Source: Zea mays | Lineage: Eukaryota > Streptophyta > Magnoliopsida > Poales > Poaceae | Direction of reading: 5' to 3' | Length of the DNA: 64,000 nt | Assembly (NCBI RefSeq): GCF_902167145.1 | Contig: NC_050104.1 | Coordinates: forward strand, 14,840,001-14,904,000 | In this document: positions 21,279 through 34,205 of the stretch, in pieces | Layout of the letters: each line of letters starts with the position of its first letter | How positions within the stretch are numbered: the first letter of the stretch is position 1 | Notes under the pieces: generated by a model | Databases searched by the model: none | Seen by the model: the letters and a program-made list of their open reading frames with translations, nothing else | What the model was told of the DNA's origin: nothing | Translations under genes and position numbers: made by a program

Positions 21279-23384
21279 ATGGATACCCATAGGCCACCAC
21301 ACTTCGACGGCACTAACTTCCCTTATTATAGTGCTAGAATGGCTTGTTACCTAGAGGTCGTTGATCTAGGTGTTTGGCGAGTCACTCGTGACGGGATGAA
21401 ACCCCCCAAGAATCCCGAGAAACCCACCACGAGTGAGGAAAAAGAAATTCATTTAAATGCTAGAGCCAAAAATTGCTTGTATGAATCTCTTAGCATGGAT
21501 ATTTTTAATCAAGTATTTACCTTGAAAACTGCTAATGAGATTTGGCTAAAATTGCATGAGCTCCATGACGGCACATCAAATGTTCGTGAGCAAAAACATT
21601 GCCTAGTCTTAAATGAGTATAATTCTTTTGCTATGAGAGATGATGATCTTTTTAGAGACATGTATTCTCGGTTAAATCTAATCATCAATGAGCTCAACTC
21701 TATTGGCATAAATAAGCTAGGTGATGCAGACATTGTAAGGAAGATTATCTCGCTGCTACCACAACGAAGATATGGGAGCATCATCACCATCCTTCACAAC
21801 ATGGAGGACTTAAGTAACATGACCTCGACCATTGTGATTGGGAAAATCGCGGCTTTTGAGATGTCACGAAAAATGTGTCGTGGAGAGGAGCCAACTTCCT
21901 CAAGGCTATATGCTTTTGCATGTGATGAAGGGAAGGGCAAAAAGAAGGCTCCCACTCCAAGTTCCTCAAGTGAAGAAGAGGAAGAAGAAGAAAGTGATGA
22001 TGATGAAGATAATCAACCATGCACATCATCCTCCGAGGACGAAGAAACAATCCGACACGACGGAAAGGTAATGAGGATGATCTGCAAGATTAACCTAATG
22101 GGCGTGCCTCTGCAGGTCGAAGATATTCTCTTTAACATTGACAGGAAAAAGCAAAGAAAGAGAGGATGCTTCGCATGTGGGGAGAAGGGCCACTTCAGGG
22201 ACAACTGTCCAACTATGGCCAAACCCAAAAAGGAGAGGAGCAAAGGCAAGGCGCTAACAAGTGTTAGAACTTGGGATGACTCTTCAAGTGAAGATGAACC
22301 TCCAAGGACGCGCAGCCACCGGTCCTCATCACGCTCATCATGGTCATCACACAAATGCCTTATGGCAAGAGGTAAAATGAGCATTCCATCCTCTAGTGAT
22401 GATAGTAGTAGTGATGATGATGGTGAGGGAAAACCCTCAATAGATGAACTTGCGGAAGCCGTTAAATTTTTTCAGGATGTTTGCACTAAACAAAAAGCTC
22501 AACTTAAAACTTTGAAAAATAAGTTGATTAGCTCCCAGAATGATTACAAAGGATTACTAGAAAAATTTGAAACTTTTGCAAACCTAAATTGTGAGCTGTC
22601 AACTAAAATTGAGCTATTAGAGTCGAGTGCTCCATCCACTGCTACTGATGATGGCCTTATTAAAAAGAATGAAAAATTTAAGGCTAAGTTAGCTAGCTCC
22701 TAAGAAGCTATTGAAAATTTGCTAAAGAAAATGGAAATTTTTAGCATACACAATAATGAGCTAACTACTAAGCTAGAGAACATCGGTAGCACCCCAGCAA
22801 CATCTTTAGTTGAAATACCTAAAATTAGTAAGAAAGATGCTTCTACTTCTTGCCTTGATTTAATTGATGATTCTAACCTCTGCAACCAAGTTCTTGTTGA
22901 GAATATTGTTGTAGAAATATGTTCGGATGAGGTTGCAAAGGAAAATGAACAATTAAGGCAAGAAGTGGCTCGTCTTGGCAAGTCTTTGTACGACAAGAAA
23001 GGCAAAGCCAAACAAATCCGACCTCCACAGGATAACACCACTGTGGGAGTGAACAAGCCTATGGAGGGAGAAACTGTGATTTGTAGGCTATGCCGCATGG
23101 AAGGACATAAGTCTTTCCAATGCAAGGCGATGACCGAGGATAAACAAAGGCAAAAGCTCAAGCAAAAGCCATCAAGCAAAATCTCCAACACCTACATCAA
23201 AAAGGTGGACAAAAAGGCTGCTACACCATATTTGATCAAGAAGAAAAAGAATGGAAAGGTGACAACAATCAAGGCCAACAAGCAAGCCAACAAAGGAAAG
23301 GGGGCCAAACGCATCTGGGTGCCAAAGGAAATAATTTCAACCATGAAAAGCACCAAGAAGGTTTGGATCCCGAAAGGGAAGTGA
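21279..23384 (+). pseudogene. gag: Sirevirus Gag with one in-frame stop
   Basis: The frame starts with ATG 21279 soon after the primer-binding site and would be 702 codons. It has a single TAA at 22701-22703, after which the same frame continues to 23384. The first ~210 residues form the Copia gag domain (UBN2/DUF4219-like). A zinc knuckle C-x2-C-x4-H-x4-C follows at about residues 299-312, between acidic Ser/Glu clusters. Two coiled coils lie around the stop, and a second knuckle lies near residue 605-618. The C-terminus is lysine-rich. Large gags with a second knuckle are typical of Sireviruses. Pol, which normally follows, is absent, so the element depends on a relative for enzymes. Confidence 0.88.
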
Positions 23385-24740
23385 GTGGACCGAAGGTCCG
23401 GGAAATTTGGAGACTTGGCAAAGTTGGGATGTATATCATGGGATACATCATATTGGATCAAGTTTATTTGCCAAGTGGGTTAGTGAAAATTTTGGACCCA
23501 AATTTCCCACCCATGACTAAGGTAACTAGATTTACTGTATTTCTTATTTTTAGATATGAGTATCTATCTTTTGTGTATCTAGTTTTACCTTTCATGCCTA
23601 GTATTACATTTTGTGCTTACTTTAGCTTAAATGCATGCATACTAGGAAAATCACATGGTAGGTCTGCTTGTTTTAAATTCATACACTTAAGCAAGCCTAC
23701 ATGATTTAAAATATTCATTTGAGCATGGCACATAGCTCCTTAATCACCCCCATAATAAATGATGCATCAATTGATATTGTTAATATTACAAGTGGTAAAA
23801 CACTCATATCCTACAATGTGTATCATTTAACTTATATGTGCCAAAGATCAGATTATAGATGATTTGCCCCTCTTGATACCAAATCAAAGTGCATGTCTCC
23901 TACAAGTATTCAAAACTTGTATGCACACTTTCAGGGGGAGATTACTCTATAATCTAAGACTTTGAGACTAACACCTTTTCAAGTCTATTTTTATGTGATA
24001 GTCTCATTGTAAGGAAAATGAAGTCTCCGGAGAAAGACAACAATCTTCCACTGCAAAATCTCCAAGAACTCTCATGTCTCTCAAGCTCGCCATTGAATTT
24101 CAATCGGTATCTTTTGAGACTACATCTAGTATCATTTACATGTCTTCTCCAAAATTTGATTAGACTATATTTCATATCATATACTTCCATATTGCTAAAA
24201 ATGCATAAGTAGTTAACTCATATTTTGTTACCTATGCATAAGGGAAGTTAGTATTTTCAAATTATGTTTTGCACCTCTATTTCTCACATGCTTTTTCCTA
24301 AGTAGAAGATCTCTGTCAGGGGGAGTTTTTTCTTCGTCTCTAAAAGGGGAGAAAATTCCTTCTAAAGGAGAACACTCTTTTAGGGGGAGTAATCATCCGA
24401 GGGCAATTTTTACTTCCTACATGCTTTTAATGTCTTCCTTTTCGGTGGTTGATGCCAAAGGGGGAGAAGTTTAGGGACCAAAGCAATAAAAAATGTATCA
24501 AACACCAAACACCACCACTTTAAAATTTTAATTCTACAAATGGTTTTAAGTGGTTTTGGTTATTTGGTCCAAAAATAGGAAGTAAGTGAATTATGGAGTT
24601 AGGGGGAGGCTTAAGTCCATAATATCACATTGTGGGGACAAACATGCATCCTAGCAAGTAGATTGCATATTGTCATTCAAATAATTGTATTATTTGCTTG
24701 CTTTGGTTGTGTTGTCATCAATCACCAAAAAGGGGGAGAT
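23385..24740 (+). other. Non-coding 3' region with repeated polypurine tracts
   Basis: No frame is supported here. Purine tracts of the form aggggga are repeated at about 23935, 24318, 24381, 24460, 24601 and finally 24730, which directly precedes the 3' LTR. Multiple polypurine tracts upstream of the 3' LTR are a known hallmark of Sireviruses. The last copy is the likely primer for plus-strand synthesis. Confidence 0.8.
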
Positions 24741-26140
24741 TGTAAGGAAAATGGACCCCAGGCCATTTGGCTAATTGAGTTTTGGTGTTTGATGATTAAC
24801 ACAATCGGTGGACTAATGTGTTTGCTAGTGTTTATAATTAAAGTTCATAGGATGTGATGAGGATTGGACCTAGGCAATGAGGATGCAACACCTCAAAAGA
24901 AGACATAAAAAGATGCATAAAAGTCCAAGACTTAAGAACAAAAGAAGCCCGAAGGAATCAACGAAGAAATCCTAGAAGAAGGTTGTCAGCCAGCGCCTGG
25001 TGGCGCACCGGACAGTGAACAGTACTTGTCTGGTGCGCACCGGACTATCCGGTGGGACAACCGGACAGTCTGCGCAGAGGGGCCGCAGACAGGCGCCCTC
25101 GGGCTGTGGCACCGGACTGTCTGGTGTGCACTGGACAGAGGGTAACGGTTGGATCCAACGTTCAACTCCTACAGACGCCAACGGTCGGCTGACGTGGCGT
25201 GCACCGGACACTGCACAGTGCCTGTCCGGTGGTGCACCGGACTGTCTGGTGCACCCGACGACAGAAAGCTGCTGCTTTCTGTCCAACGGCTAGTTTGGGG
25301 ATTGGAGGCTATAAATACCACCCCAACCGGCCATTCTCAAGTGTGAGAGCCCAAGCAACATACCAAGACACATAGTGAATATTTCCAAGAGCTCAAACAC
25401 CCAAGTGCTTAATAGAATCACTCGGTGATTAGCGTAGGTGCTTTGCTAAGTGCTTAGGTTAGTTAGACCGCTTTAGCGCTTGCTCTAGGTGAACCCTAGA
25501 TTGTTGAGCGAGTTTAGATAAACCTCACAACCCCTCGGCTCTTGCGTGAGCCGTTGTAATTGTACCGAGTGGGCGAGTGTCTTGCGAGACCGTGACAACC
25601 GCGTTTGTGTCATAGCCGCCACCATGTACCGGAGGGAACGAGGCCCGCAGCGTTTCGGCCGAAAGCTTGATAGTGGAGACGGCGGGGAGAGTCCGGGAGG
25701 AGCAAGAAGTGGAGCACCACCTGCGCGTGGAGAAGGCCCGCGGCTCTCTACGGAGTTACTCGACCGAGGTGCTTGGCCCTTGCGTGGGCTTCCCTTTGTG
25801 TAGGGGCACCAACGAGGATTAGTCGGGACCTTGCGCGGTTCCGGATACCTCGGTAAAAATACCGGCGTCATCCACGAGAGTTTGCTTCTCTACTTTGCTC
25901 TTTAAGTTTCCGCATTTATATTAAGCATTTAAGTTTCAATCTTGTAGTCATACTTATTTAGTGTAGATTGAAACTTAGCCATTGCGGTAGAGATAGCAAC
26001 ACTTAGACAAAACCTAGTTTGCACATTCTAGTTTGACTATTTGCATAGGTTTTGCTCTAGGGATTTAAGTGTGGCCTAGTTTAGCGAAAGTTTTAGAAGT
26101 CCTAATTCACCCCCCTCTTAGGCGTCACCTGTTTCCTACA
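24741..26140 (+). repeat. 3' LTR of the non-autonomous Sirevirus (1400 bp)
   Basis: It starts TGTAAGGAAAATGGACC and ends GTTTCCTACA. TATAAATA is at 25310-25317. It differs from the 5' copy mainly by transitions, many inside the CGG..CCG palindromes. Confidence 0.93.
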
Positions 26141-26576
26141 ACGACGTTTGGATCTCGCTCCCAGGAGGGACCCTATCGGGGAGAAGAGATCATAGGGTTT
26201 GTCTTGGGATCGGTAGGCCACCCAAGACGCCTCTAAACGACGTAGAGCCGGAGAGGGATGAAGATTAGAGAGAGGAATCTAAGTTACTATCTACTCTTAG
26301 GGCAAAAGGTAAAAACAGAAGATAATTTGATTGTTCATTCGATTGTTGGTTCTTTAATCGGTCGCACCCCTTCAAATATATAAGGGGTAGGTCTAAACCC
26401 ATTCCTAGGCGTTCTCCAACAACTCCCGTGGGATTAAGGGCTAAACGCGTGAGGAGATAGAAGTTTTATCCGCCTCATTCGATCTATTTGCAGATCGTTC
26501 GTCCCTACGAACGAACCATATGGTCCTTAGAGCCGGATCGTCCGGTCGTGCCTAGTTCCACAAATGGTGCTCAACA

Positions 26577-27142
26577 CATACCCCCTGCCTTTTGGATAAG
26601 CTGAGCGAACCAAAAGCACCGACACAGGCTGGAACTAACTCGATGTGATCACATCAGTTCTCTTAAGAATCTTCCCACATACTAGGATGGTATTGCTTTA
26701 AGAAATGCCCGTTTAGTGCCTTGGGCAAGTCTTCGCCTTGTAATGTTTGCAACAAGTATACATTACCAGATATTTCCTGTGTGATTTTGTAAGGGTCTTC
26801 CTAGCTTGACGACCACTTTCCAAACTTCCGGTCTCTGCTCCTTATTGGTAAGATGGTCTTCCATATCAGGTCTCCTACTTGGAATGAGTTAACCTTGATT
26901 TTCTTGTTGTAAGCTTTGACGACCATGATCTTGTCCTTCTCTATTTCTCCTAGAGCTATCACTCTCTTATTGGTCACTTCATCAATATTGTCCATCATTT
27001 AATTATAATAATCACCAACAGTTATTTCATTTTGCCTATCGAACCTGACATCATTTAAGCTTACCTCTATAAACAACACTGCTTCCTATCCATAAACAAG
27101 CTCAAATGGAGATACTTTAGCAGCATGATGTTTAGATATTCT
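26577..27142 (-). pseudogene. Integrase C-terminal remnant and polypurine tract of the old Ty3 element
   Basis: The minus strand between 26998 and 26801 is open for 65 codons and reads like the C-terminal part of a Tat-type integrase (a 'FQVGDLIWK' motif followed by a basic stretch). The G-rich tract gcagggggtatg (26577-26590, minus strand) just before the LTR is the polypurine tract. Frames on either side are interrupted. Confidence 0.6.
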
Positions 27143-28467
27143 TGAAAGGGAAATGGCCTTAACCATTTTCTATCATCGATTTTGGTGCTTGACGACCATC
27201 ACAAATCTTATGGACTAACTAGTTTGCCTAGTTGATCATTTCTCAGGTGCATAAGTTCATCTACATCAATTCTAAGTCGACTGTCCGGAATACCGTAGAT
27301 TATTCTGGACAAGAGAAGATTTTTTGGAAATTCACCTGTGCATGGACCGTCCGGGCCCTTCCAGCGGACCATCTGCGACACCAGGGTGAACCTCGGACAG
27401 GAACTATAAATCACGCGTTTACACTGCGGACTGTCCTAAGCAGAAGAGAGCACCGTCCGGGACGAAGCTCGGACCGTCCAGCCTCAGACGCGGATCGTCC
27501 ATCCGTTGAAAAACTAGAAAAACCCAAAGGTGACGGGTTCGGTAAAATGCATTTTTAGCGTCCTCACAGACCGTCCAGGGTGCACGACCGGACCATCGGC
27601 GATTGCTTTATCTAATATATGACGACACATTTAATGCACTGTAGTTGATATAGTCGTTACTGCTGACCATTTCAGTCGTTGATGTGCAGGGGCGGACCGT
27701 TCGGACCAGGGGCGCGGACTGTCCGCGATTGGTAGAATAAGGGCAACAGCTAGGAAGTGGTTGGTGGATATAAATACAACCCCAACCATCTCCATTCAAA
27801 ATATCCAAGCATCCTACACACACATTCAATACAAGAGCAAGCAATCCATTCTAAGACACATTTAAAACTTCCAAACCTCTCCAAGTGCCACAATTGAGAC
27901 AAGTGATCATTAGTGATTAGTAACTTGATAGAGTGTGATTCGTGTTTCATTTGTTGCTCTTGTTGCTTGGTTTTTAATCGTGCTTTCTTCATCTCCTTCT
28001 AAACTCTCTAGTGACTTGTAAAGTTAGCAAGAGACACCTAAGTGTGTGGTGGTCCTCGCGGGGTCTTAGTGATCTTTGAGATTAAGAAGAAGCACTCAAT
28101 CAATCTAAGTGATCATTTGAGAGAGGTAAAGGGTTGAAAAAGACCTGGTCTTTGTGGCCTCCTCGACGGGGAGTAGGTTCATTAGAACTGAACCCCGGGA
28201 AACAAATTGTCGTGTTCATTTGTGTTGATCATTACCTTATGATTTGATTCTTCCTCTCCCCTCTCTCTAAGCTCTCTTGCTCATCACAATCTTTTGAGTT
28301 AGTTTCCAAAGTCATGTGCATTGTTTGAGCAACTCATAACAAGAACAACTCTCTTCCGCACTCTGATTTTGTTATCATTTATTTGCAATCCTAACCCTGT
28401 GTGAAGTTCGTGTTCAAAGTTGATAATATTTAGGTTTCACCTATTCACCCCCTCTAGGCAACTTTCA
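27143..28467 (+). repeat. Solo LTR, Ji-type Sirevirus (1325 bp)
   Basis: It starts TGAAAGGGAAATGGCC and ends GGCAACTTTCA. The flanks are attct (27138-27142) and attgt (28468-28472), a target duplication with one mismatch. A TATA box is at about 27769. It lacks any internal sequence, so it is a solo LTR left by LTR-LTR recombination. Confidence 0.82.
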
Positions 28468-28472
28468 ATTGT

Positions 28473-30142
28473 ATGAGCTCATAAAGCTTCAGACAAGACC
28501 TTATGCCAATGCTTAAGATGATCATATATCTTCTTTTTTACCAGGTTAATCGATGTCCTATTGCTAGACCCAGCCTGCCCATTGGCCTCAGCATAATATG
28601 GAGAAGAATTGAGCAATTTAATTCTGTATGATTCAGCAAACTCACGTACCTCCTTTGACATAAAAGAAGTCCCTTGGTCTGTGGTCAAAATATGAGGAAT
28701 GTCGAATCTATGAATAATATGTTCAGTTAGAAACTCAATTACCTCTTTATGTGTCATGTTCTTCATAGCAACGACTTTGAGTACATTTGGTAAAGTAGTC
28801 TGTGGCGACAAACACGAACTGATGCCCTTTTGATGATGAAGGATGTATCTCTCCTATAAAGTTCAATCCCCATCCCTTGAAAGGCCAAGGTTTGATGATA
28901 GGATGTAATTCAGATGCAAGGAACAATTGTAAGTCACTGAATTTTTTGAGACACTTGGCATACTTTGTAGTACTTGAAACAATCACCTATCATGTTAGGC
29001 CAATAAAAGCCAGATCTTCACAATAACCACTTCATCTTCGGAGTCGATTGATGAGTACCACAAATCCGCTCATGTACTTCGGTCATGGCTAATATAGCAT
29101 CATTTGACCCCAAGCATTTAATTAGGACATCGTTGATAGTTCGGCGGTAGAATTCATCATCCATTAAAACATACTTGAAAATTGTACGCCAAACGTTCCT
29201 GTCCGTCCTAACACTAGGATTTCATAGATAGGTAATCATAGGTGTCCTCCAATCAATTGCATCGGCTGCTTTATCAGCCGAATCGATCAGGAGAAACTTT
29301 TTGGCGATGTCAGACGATATGGGACCCATACCCGGACAGTCTTAATCTATTGCGGACAGTCCATGACCTAGGGGTCTGGCGCGACACCAGTTATCAGATT
29401 TTCGTTATTGTGAAATTTCCCTCACTTTATCCGATAACCTGATGCGTCTTGTGCCAAATTGTTAGCTCTGCAATTCTCAACCCTGCATATGCGCCGAATG
29501 TTGAATTCGTCAAAAGAATGGATTATGTCCCAGCATTTTTCAAGGTAACTATTTAGAGTGCCATCTAAACATTGATACTCTTCTAATATCTGCTAGACAA
29601 CCAGCTGAGAATCACCAAATGCCCTCACATGATTTACTCCCATACAATTTAGAAGTTCTAGACCGAACAAGAGGGCCTCATATTCGGCTTGATTATTAGT
29701 GCAATAAGTTTTTAATCGCCTAGAGAAGTCGAAGGAAGCATTACTTGGCAAAACAAGCACGATGTTAATTCCTTGTCCTTCGTTGAATCGATCCATCAAA
29801 ATACAGAGTACCGTGAGTAACAATGAGATATGACATACCTAGTCTATGAGTATCATCTTGTTCTATAATAAAATTTTCTACGACCTAGTCTTTCATAGAT
29901 TTTAATGGTTCATAGACCAAGTCATAATCTATGAGTGCATAAGACTATTTACCAATTCTAGCACTCATGATTGGGTTTTGCAACATGTATTTGATCATAT
30001 CGGTTTGACCAGAAATGGTGTAATTAGTAGACAATAAATAACAACTACACATGGTGCATGCATAAAACAGGCATAAGCATAACTTCTCAATGAAGGTGTA
30101 CCTTGTTTCAGCGTCCACCAACCTTCGACTTAGGTAGGTTAC
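28473..30142 (-). pseudogene. Integrase core and RNase H remnant of the old Ty3 element
   Basis: On the minus strand, from 30142 down, come an RT/RNase H connection segment (30142-29945), an RNase H segment (29823-29593) and the integrase core in two frames (28986-28747 and 28811-28479, so a frameshift lies near 28780). The integrase triad is damaged: the first Asp site reads Asn (GLNFIG), the second Asp is kept (TDQGTSF), and the Glu site reads Gly (NGQAGSS). It is clearly dead. The frame runs into the 30143 insertion. Confidence 0.75.
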
Positions 30143-31470
30143 TGTCACACCCGGTTTTAGAAGGCAAACCGAATGCGAACCATGTACGTGCCAGGATCAG
30201 TTATTCACGTACACAGCAGTTACATAATATGGACATCATCACACAGTGCTCAAAATAGTATTAATAAGGGAAATAGTCGATTACATCATACGTCTGAGAC
30301 GTCCATATAGTCCTTACAGTAAATCAAAGTGCGGAAAAGAAACGTAGATAACTGCGGCCTTCACAGGCAGCCGACTGGGGGTTGCCGCTAACCCACACCT
30401 AGAACTCGTCGTAATCTTGGAACTCCTGGAAGTCTCCTTCCACAGCTTCATCTTCGCCTGAGCAGTGGTTGCAATGCTCACAACCTGGGGATGGGGGGGG
30501 TTTGGTGTGTAGAGCAAGGGTGAGTACACATCAACATACTCAGCAAGTATCCTGTTTGGCTGTAGTGGACTAGCTTTATGTGGGGATAAGTCAAGCAGTT
30601 GCTTTTAGTTGGTCAGATTATTACTTACTAGTAGAAAGCCAAGTTTTAGCATTAACCCAGGTTATTAACCCAAACGTACTCCTTTCCAAACGGAAAGAGT
30701 ACCACTTACCAGCACCATAGACATAACCAGAACCATCAATCTCATGACCACCTGTACCAAAGTATCTCTGATCAAGTACCACTAATCACTGGAGCTCCCT
30801 TGGCCGCTCATAACCGCGAGCACGGCTGATATATCAGTTTTCAAACACTCTGCAGAGGTTGTGCACTTTACCCACAAGCCGTGATTCCCATTCTGCCCGG
30901 AGATCATGACTCTTCATTGATCACTACCAAGGTGACCCAGCAGGGCATCACTACGTAGCCTTTACAAAGATTCCCCGGGGCTGTAGCCACCCGTTAGGTT
31001 TCCTAAATGCACCACACTCCTCCCCAAGGGGCGAACCCAAACTTGGCAGAGCGAGCCGCATACACCGAGCCCCATTGACGGCACGACGGCTAAGTGAACT
31101 ACACCCCGGATCCTCTAATTATTCAGCTAAGGGCATCCCATTCCACCCTCATGGTTGCACTGTTTTCCCGGGCGGTCATCCATAGAACAGGTCCTTACGG
31201 AGAGGCACTCGAGAAACCGCTCGAGCCCCCTTGATGACCACAAGTACAACATCATAATAAGAGAAGGGAAAAACAGTGTATCATAGATATTCTCATCATG
31301 TTCATTGATTAGAGTTAAGCAATAGCATAAAGCTAAACAGTAATAATCCAACCCAGATAGGTAAACAAGGACATGGATAACAAAAGCTAGTCAATCCTTA
31401 GGCATAAATGTGTAAAGCGGGAGGTGAATTAAAGAATGAATAGGACAGAGATAGGTCAAGGGACACTTGC
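30143..31470 (-). repeat. Partial LTR of the chromovirus, U3 start missing
   Basis: It matches 35480-36807 of the complete LTR at a constant offset of 5337 with few substitutions. The first ~650 bp of the LTR (U3 side) are absent and the sequence joins RT directly at about 31470. Confidence 0.88.
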
Positions 31471-33802
31471 TCAACTTTGCATACAACTGGTGCTCTCGCA
31501 ATCTTTGCAATACCATCCTCAAATGATCTGCGTGCTCTTCTTCGCTTTGAGAATAAACCAGAATGTCATCAATGAATACCACCACAAACTTATCAAGGTA
31601 ATCCATGAATACACTATTCATCAAGTTCATGAAGAACGCTGGCGCATTGGTCAAACCAAAAGACATCACTGTGAACTCATACAAACCATACTTGGAAATG
31701 AATGCCGTCTTCGGAATGTCCGAAGGTCGGATCCTGAGCTGGTGATAACCTGACCTCAGATCAATCTTGGAGAACACACTGGCTCCTCTCAACTGGTCGA
31801 ACAGATCTTCGATTCTGGGCAAGGGATACTTGTTCTTGATCGTGACTTCATTCAAAGCTCGGTAATCGATACACATCCTCTTGGTGCCATCTTTCTTTTC
31901 CACAAACAAGACAGGGGCGGCCCAAGGCGAGGTGCTTGGTCGGATGTAACCTTTCTCTGACAGCTCATCAATCTGCTCCTTAAGCTCAACCAACTCTGGT
32001 CCAGATATTCTGTAAGCTCTCTTGAAGATAGGGGCGGTTCCAGGAAGAAGCTCTATGGCAAACTCAACTTTCCGCTCTGGTGGCATACCCGGTAAGTCCT
32101 TTGGAAACACATCTGGGAACTCGGACACAACCTTGATACTCTCGATCGGGTCTGCTTCACTGCTATCAACAGCCATCTGATAACAACTTCCTTTCTTTGG
32201 CTCAGGTGGGACTAACTCAATCACCACTTCCTCTCCTAGTGGGGACACCAACTTGATTGTCCTTTTATCACAACTGATAACTGCCTGATACTTATCTAGC
32301 CAATTCATCCCTAGGATGACATCTATTCCCTGAGTACCCATTACTATAAGGTTGGCGGGAAACGCTATCCCCCTTATTTTCACACTTATATTCAAACAAA
32401 TGCTATCGGCTCGAATTCTACCACCGGCTGAGTCAATTTGAATGGGGGTTGACATGGTAGTAATTGGAAGATTATGTGCTTCTACCCATGATGCAGTAAT
32501 GAAAGAATGCGTTGCTCCAGTATCAAATAACACTTCTGCAATATGGGAGTCGACTGGGAACATACCTACTATCATGTCGGGGGTCTCCTGAACTGCTTCA
32601 GCCTCCAAGTGGTTCAGCCTTCCATGATTATAGCGCGGCTGAGGGCGATTGCCTGCTCCAGGCTGAGGCACATTCTGCTTTGCTGGGGCACTGGGGCCTG
32701 ACTGCTGCTGGGCTGCCTTCTTCGGACATTGCATCACCCAGTGGCCTTGCTCCCCACAGTGGAAACATGCCCTGTTTCCAACCTGAGCTGGTGCTGCCTG
32801 ACTGTTCTGCTGGTTTGCTGGGGCAGGAAGACGAGGTGCCTGCTGATTCTGCCTTTGAAACTGACCTCCTGACTGATTGCTCTGACGGTTCTGATACTGA
32901 TGTTGAGGATACTGCCTTTGGAACTGCTGATGCTGCTGAGGTGGACGCTGGTTCTGCCTGAACTGCTAAGGTTGATTGCCTGAGAAACGAGGACGATTGC
33001 TGCTTCCAGGCTGGGGTCCACTGATCTTGCGCTTACGATCTTCCATCTCCTTCCGCTTTCTCTCTGTCATGATTGCTCTGTCAATCAGGTGCTGGAATGT
33101 CGGGAAGGTGTGATTCATCAGTTGGTACTGCAGAGGGTCAACCAAGCCTCTCAGGAAACGGTACTGCCGCTTGGCGTCAGTGTTGACATCTTCAGGAGCA
33201 TAACGAGACAGCTGCAGAAATCTGTCCCGGTATTCACTGACAGACGATGACCCTTGTTTGAGAGCTAGGAACTCCTCCTTCTTCACTGTCATCAGACCTG
33301 CAGGAACATGGTACTGACGAAAGCTACCTCTGAACTCTTCCCAGGTGATGGCGTCAGGGTGGGCATGGGTGGCAAGGTAAGACTCCCACCATGACTGGGC
33401 TGCTCCTCTCAACAGACGGGGACCATACAGGACTTTCTCCCTGTCATCGCACTGAGCGGTATGCAACTCCCGCTCCACAGTGCGCAGCCAGTCTTCAGCA
33501 TCCATGGGGTCAGAAGAATGAGCGAACGTTGGTGGATGACCTCTCATGAATTCAGCACGCTTGTCTCTGGGCATCTGAGGCATCTGAGGTTGAAGTGGGG
33601 CCTGCTGCTGTTGCTGCTGCTGCTGCTGAATGGCGGCCAAAGTCTGACCGATGGCTTGAACTGCCTGAGTCTGCATCAGAAACATCTGCTCGATGGACAT
33701 CGGGGGCGGGGGCGGCAGGTGCTGCTGCTGGGGCACCTCATCCTGTTGAGCGGCTCGCTCCTGCTGAGCACGCCTTCCTCCTCTGCGTCTGTTCTCTGAC
33801 AT
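31471..33802 (-). pseudogene. gag-pol: Chromovirus Gag-protease-RT, cut inside RT
   Basis: One frame runs from ATG 33802 to the junction, with a single TAG at 32968-32966. The order is a Gln-rich region, capsid domain (about 33560-33080), a Gln/Asn-rich spacer, a zinc knuckle C-x2-C-x4-H-x4-C at about 32775-32735, protease with the active-site DTGA near 32530, and RT with [11 protein letters not shown], the FGLTNAP motif and the catalytic FIDDIL motif near 31560. The frame leaves RT within the thumb-side motif YAKLSK and continues into LTR sequence, ending at 31391. RT's C-terminus, RNase H and integrase are missing in this part, although separate copies exist in the two arms. Confidence 0.85.
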
Positions 33803-34205
33803 CTGCAGAATGCAACCACACATCAGAACTGATCTGGCAAATCTTGCAGCATAAGGAAAGAGAATAGAATTCTTCAACAGCACTGAACAGATGAGCATCT
33901 TCACGGATCTCCAACACAGACCACACAGCTTCTCAGATAAAGAGGAAAGTGGAATAAAAGGTTTCCCAACTATATAACTAACTCCATTAACATAATAGGT
34001 AGACCAAAATGCAGGGGATACCCACACTCTGGTGACAGTCATTACAAAGATTCAAACCAAACATAGTTCATCATGACAAACATAGATGCACAGGATATAG
34101 CAAACTACCCTGTCTAACTAAGACTAACTAAGACCGAGACTAACGCTAAGACTGAAGCTTCTATGTATATATTTCGTATTAATTACAAGATCTAACTCTG
34201 ACGAT

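Larger units (their letters stand above)
19797..26140 (+). mobile_element. Non-autonomous Sirevirus (Copia) with gag only
   Basis: The 6344-bp element has LTRs 19797-21197 and 24741-26140 and a perfect target duplication acgac (19792-19796, 26141-26145). Internally it has the initiator-Met primer-binding site, a long two-knuckle gag (21279-23384) and 1.3 kb of non-coding DNA with repeated polypurine tracts. No protease, integrase, RT or RNase H remains. The LTRs differ at roughly 3% of positions in the first 330 bp that I compared, so it is older than the zeon-like element. Confidence 0.92.
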
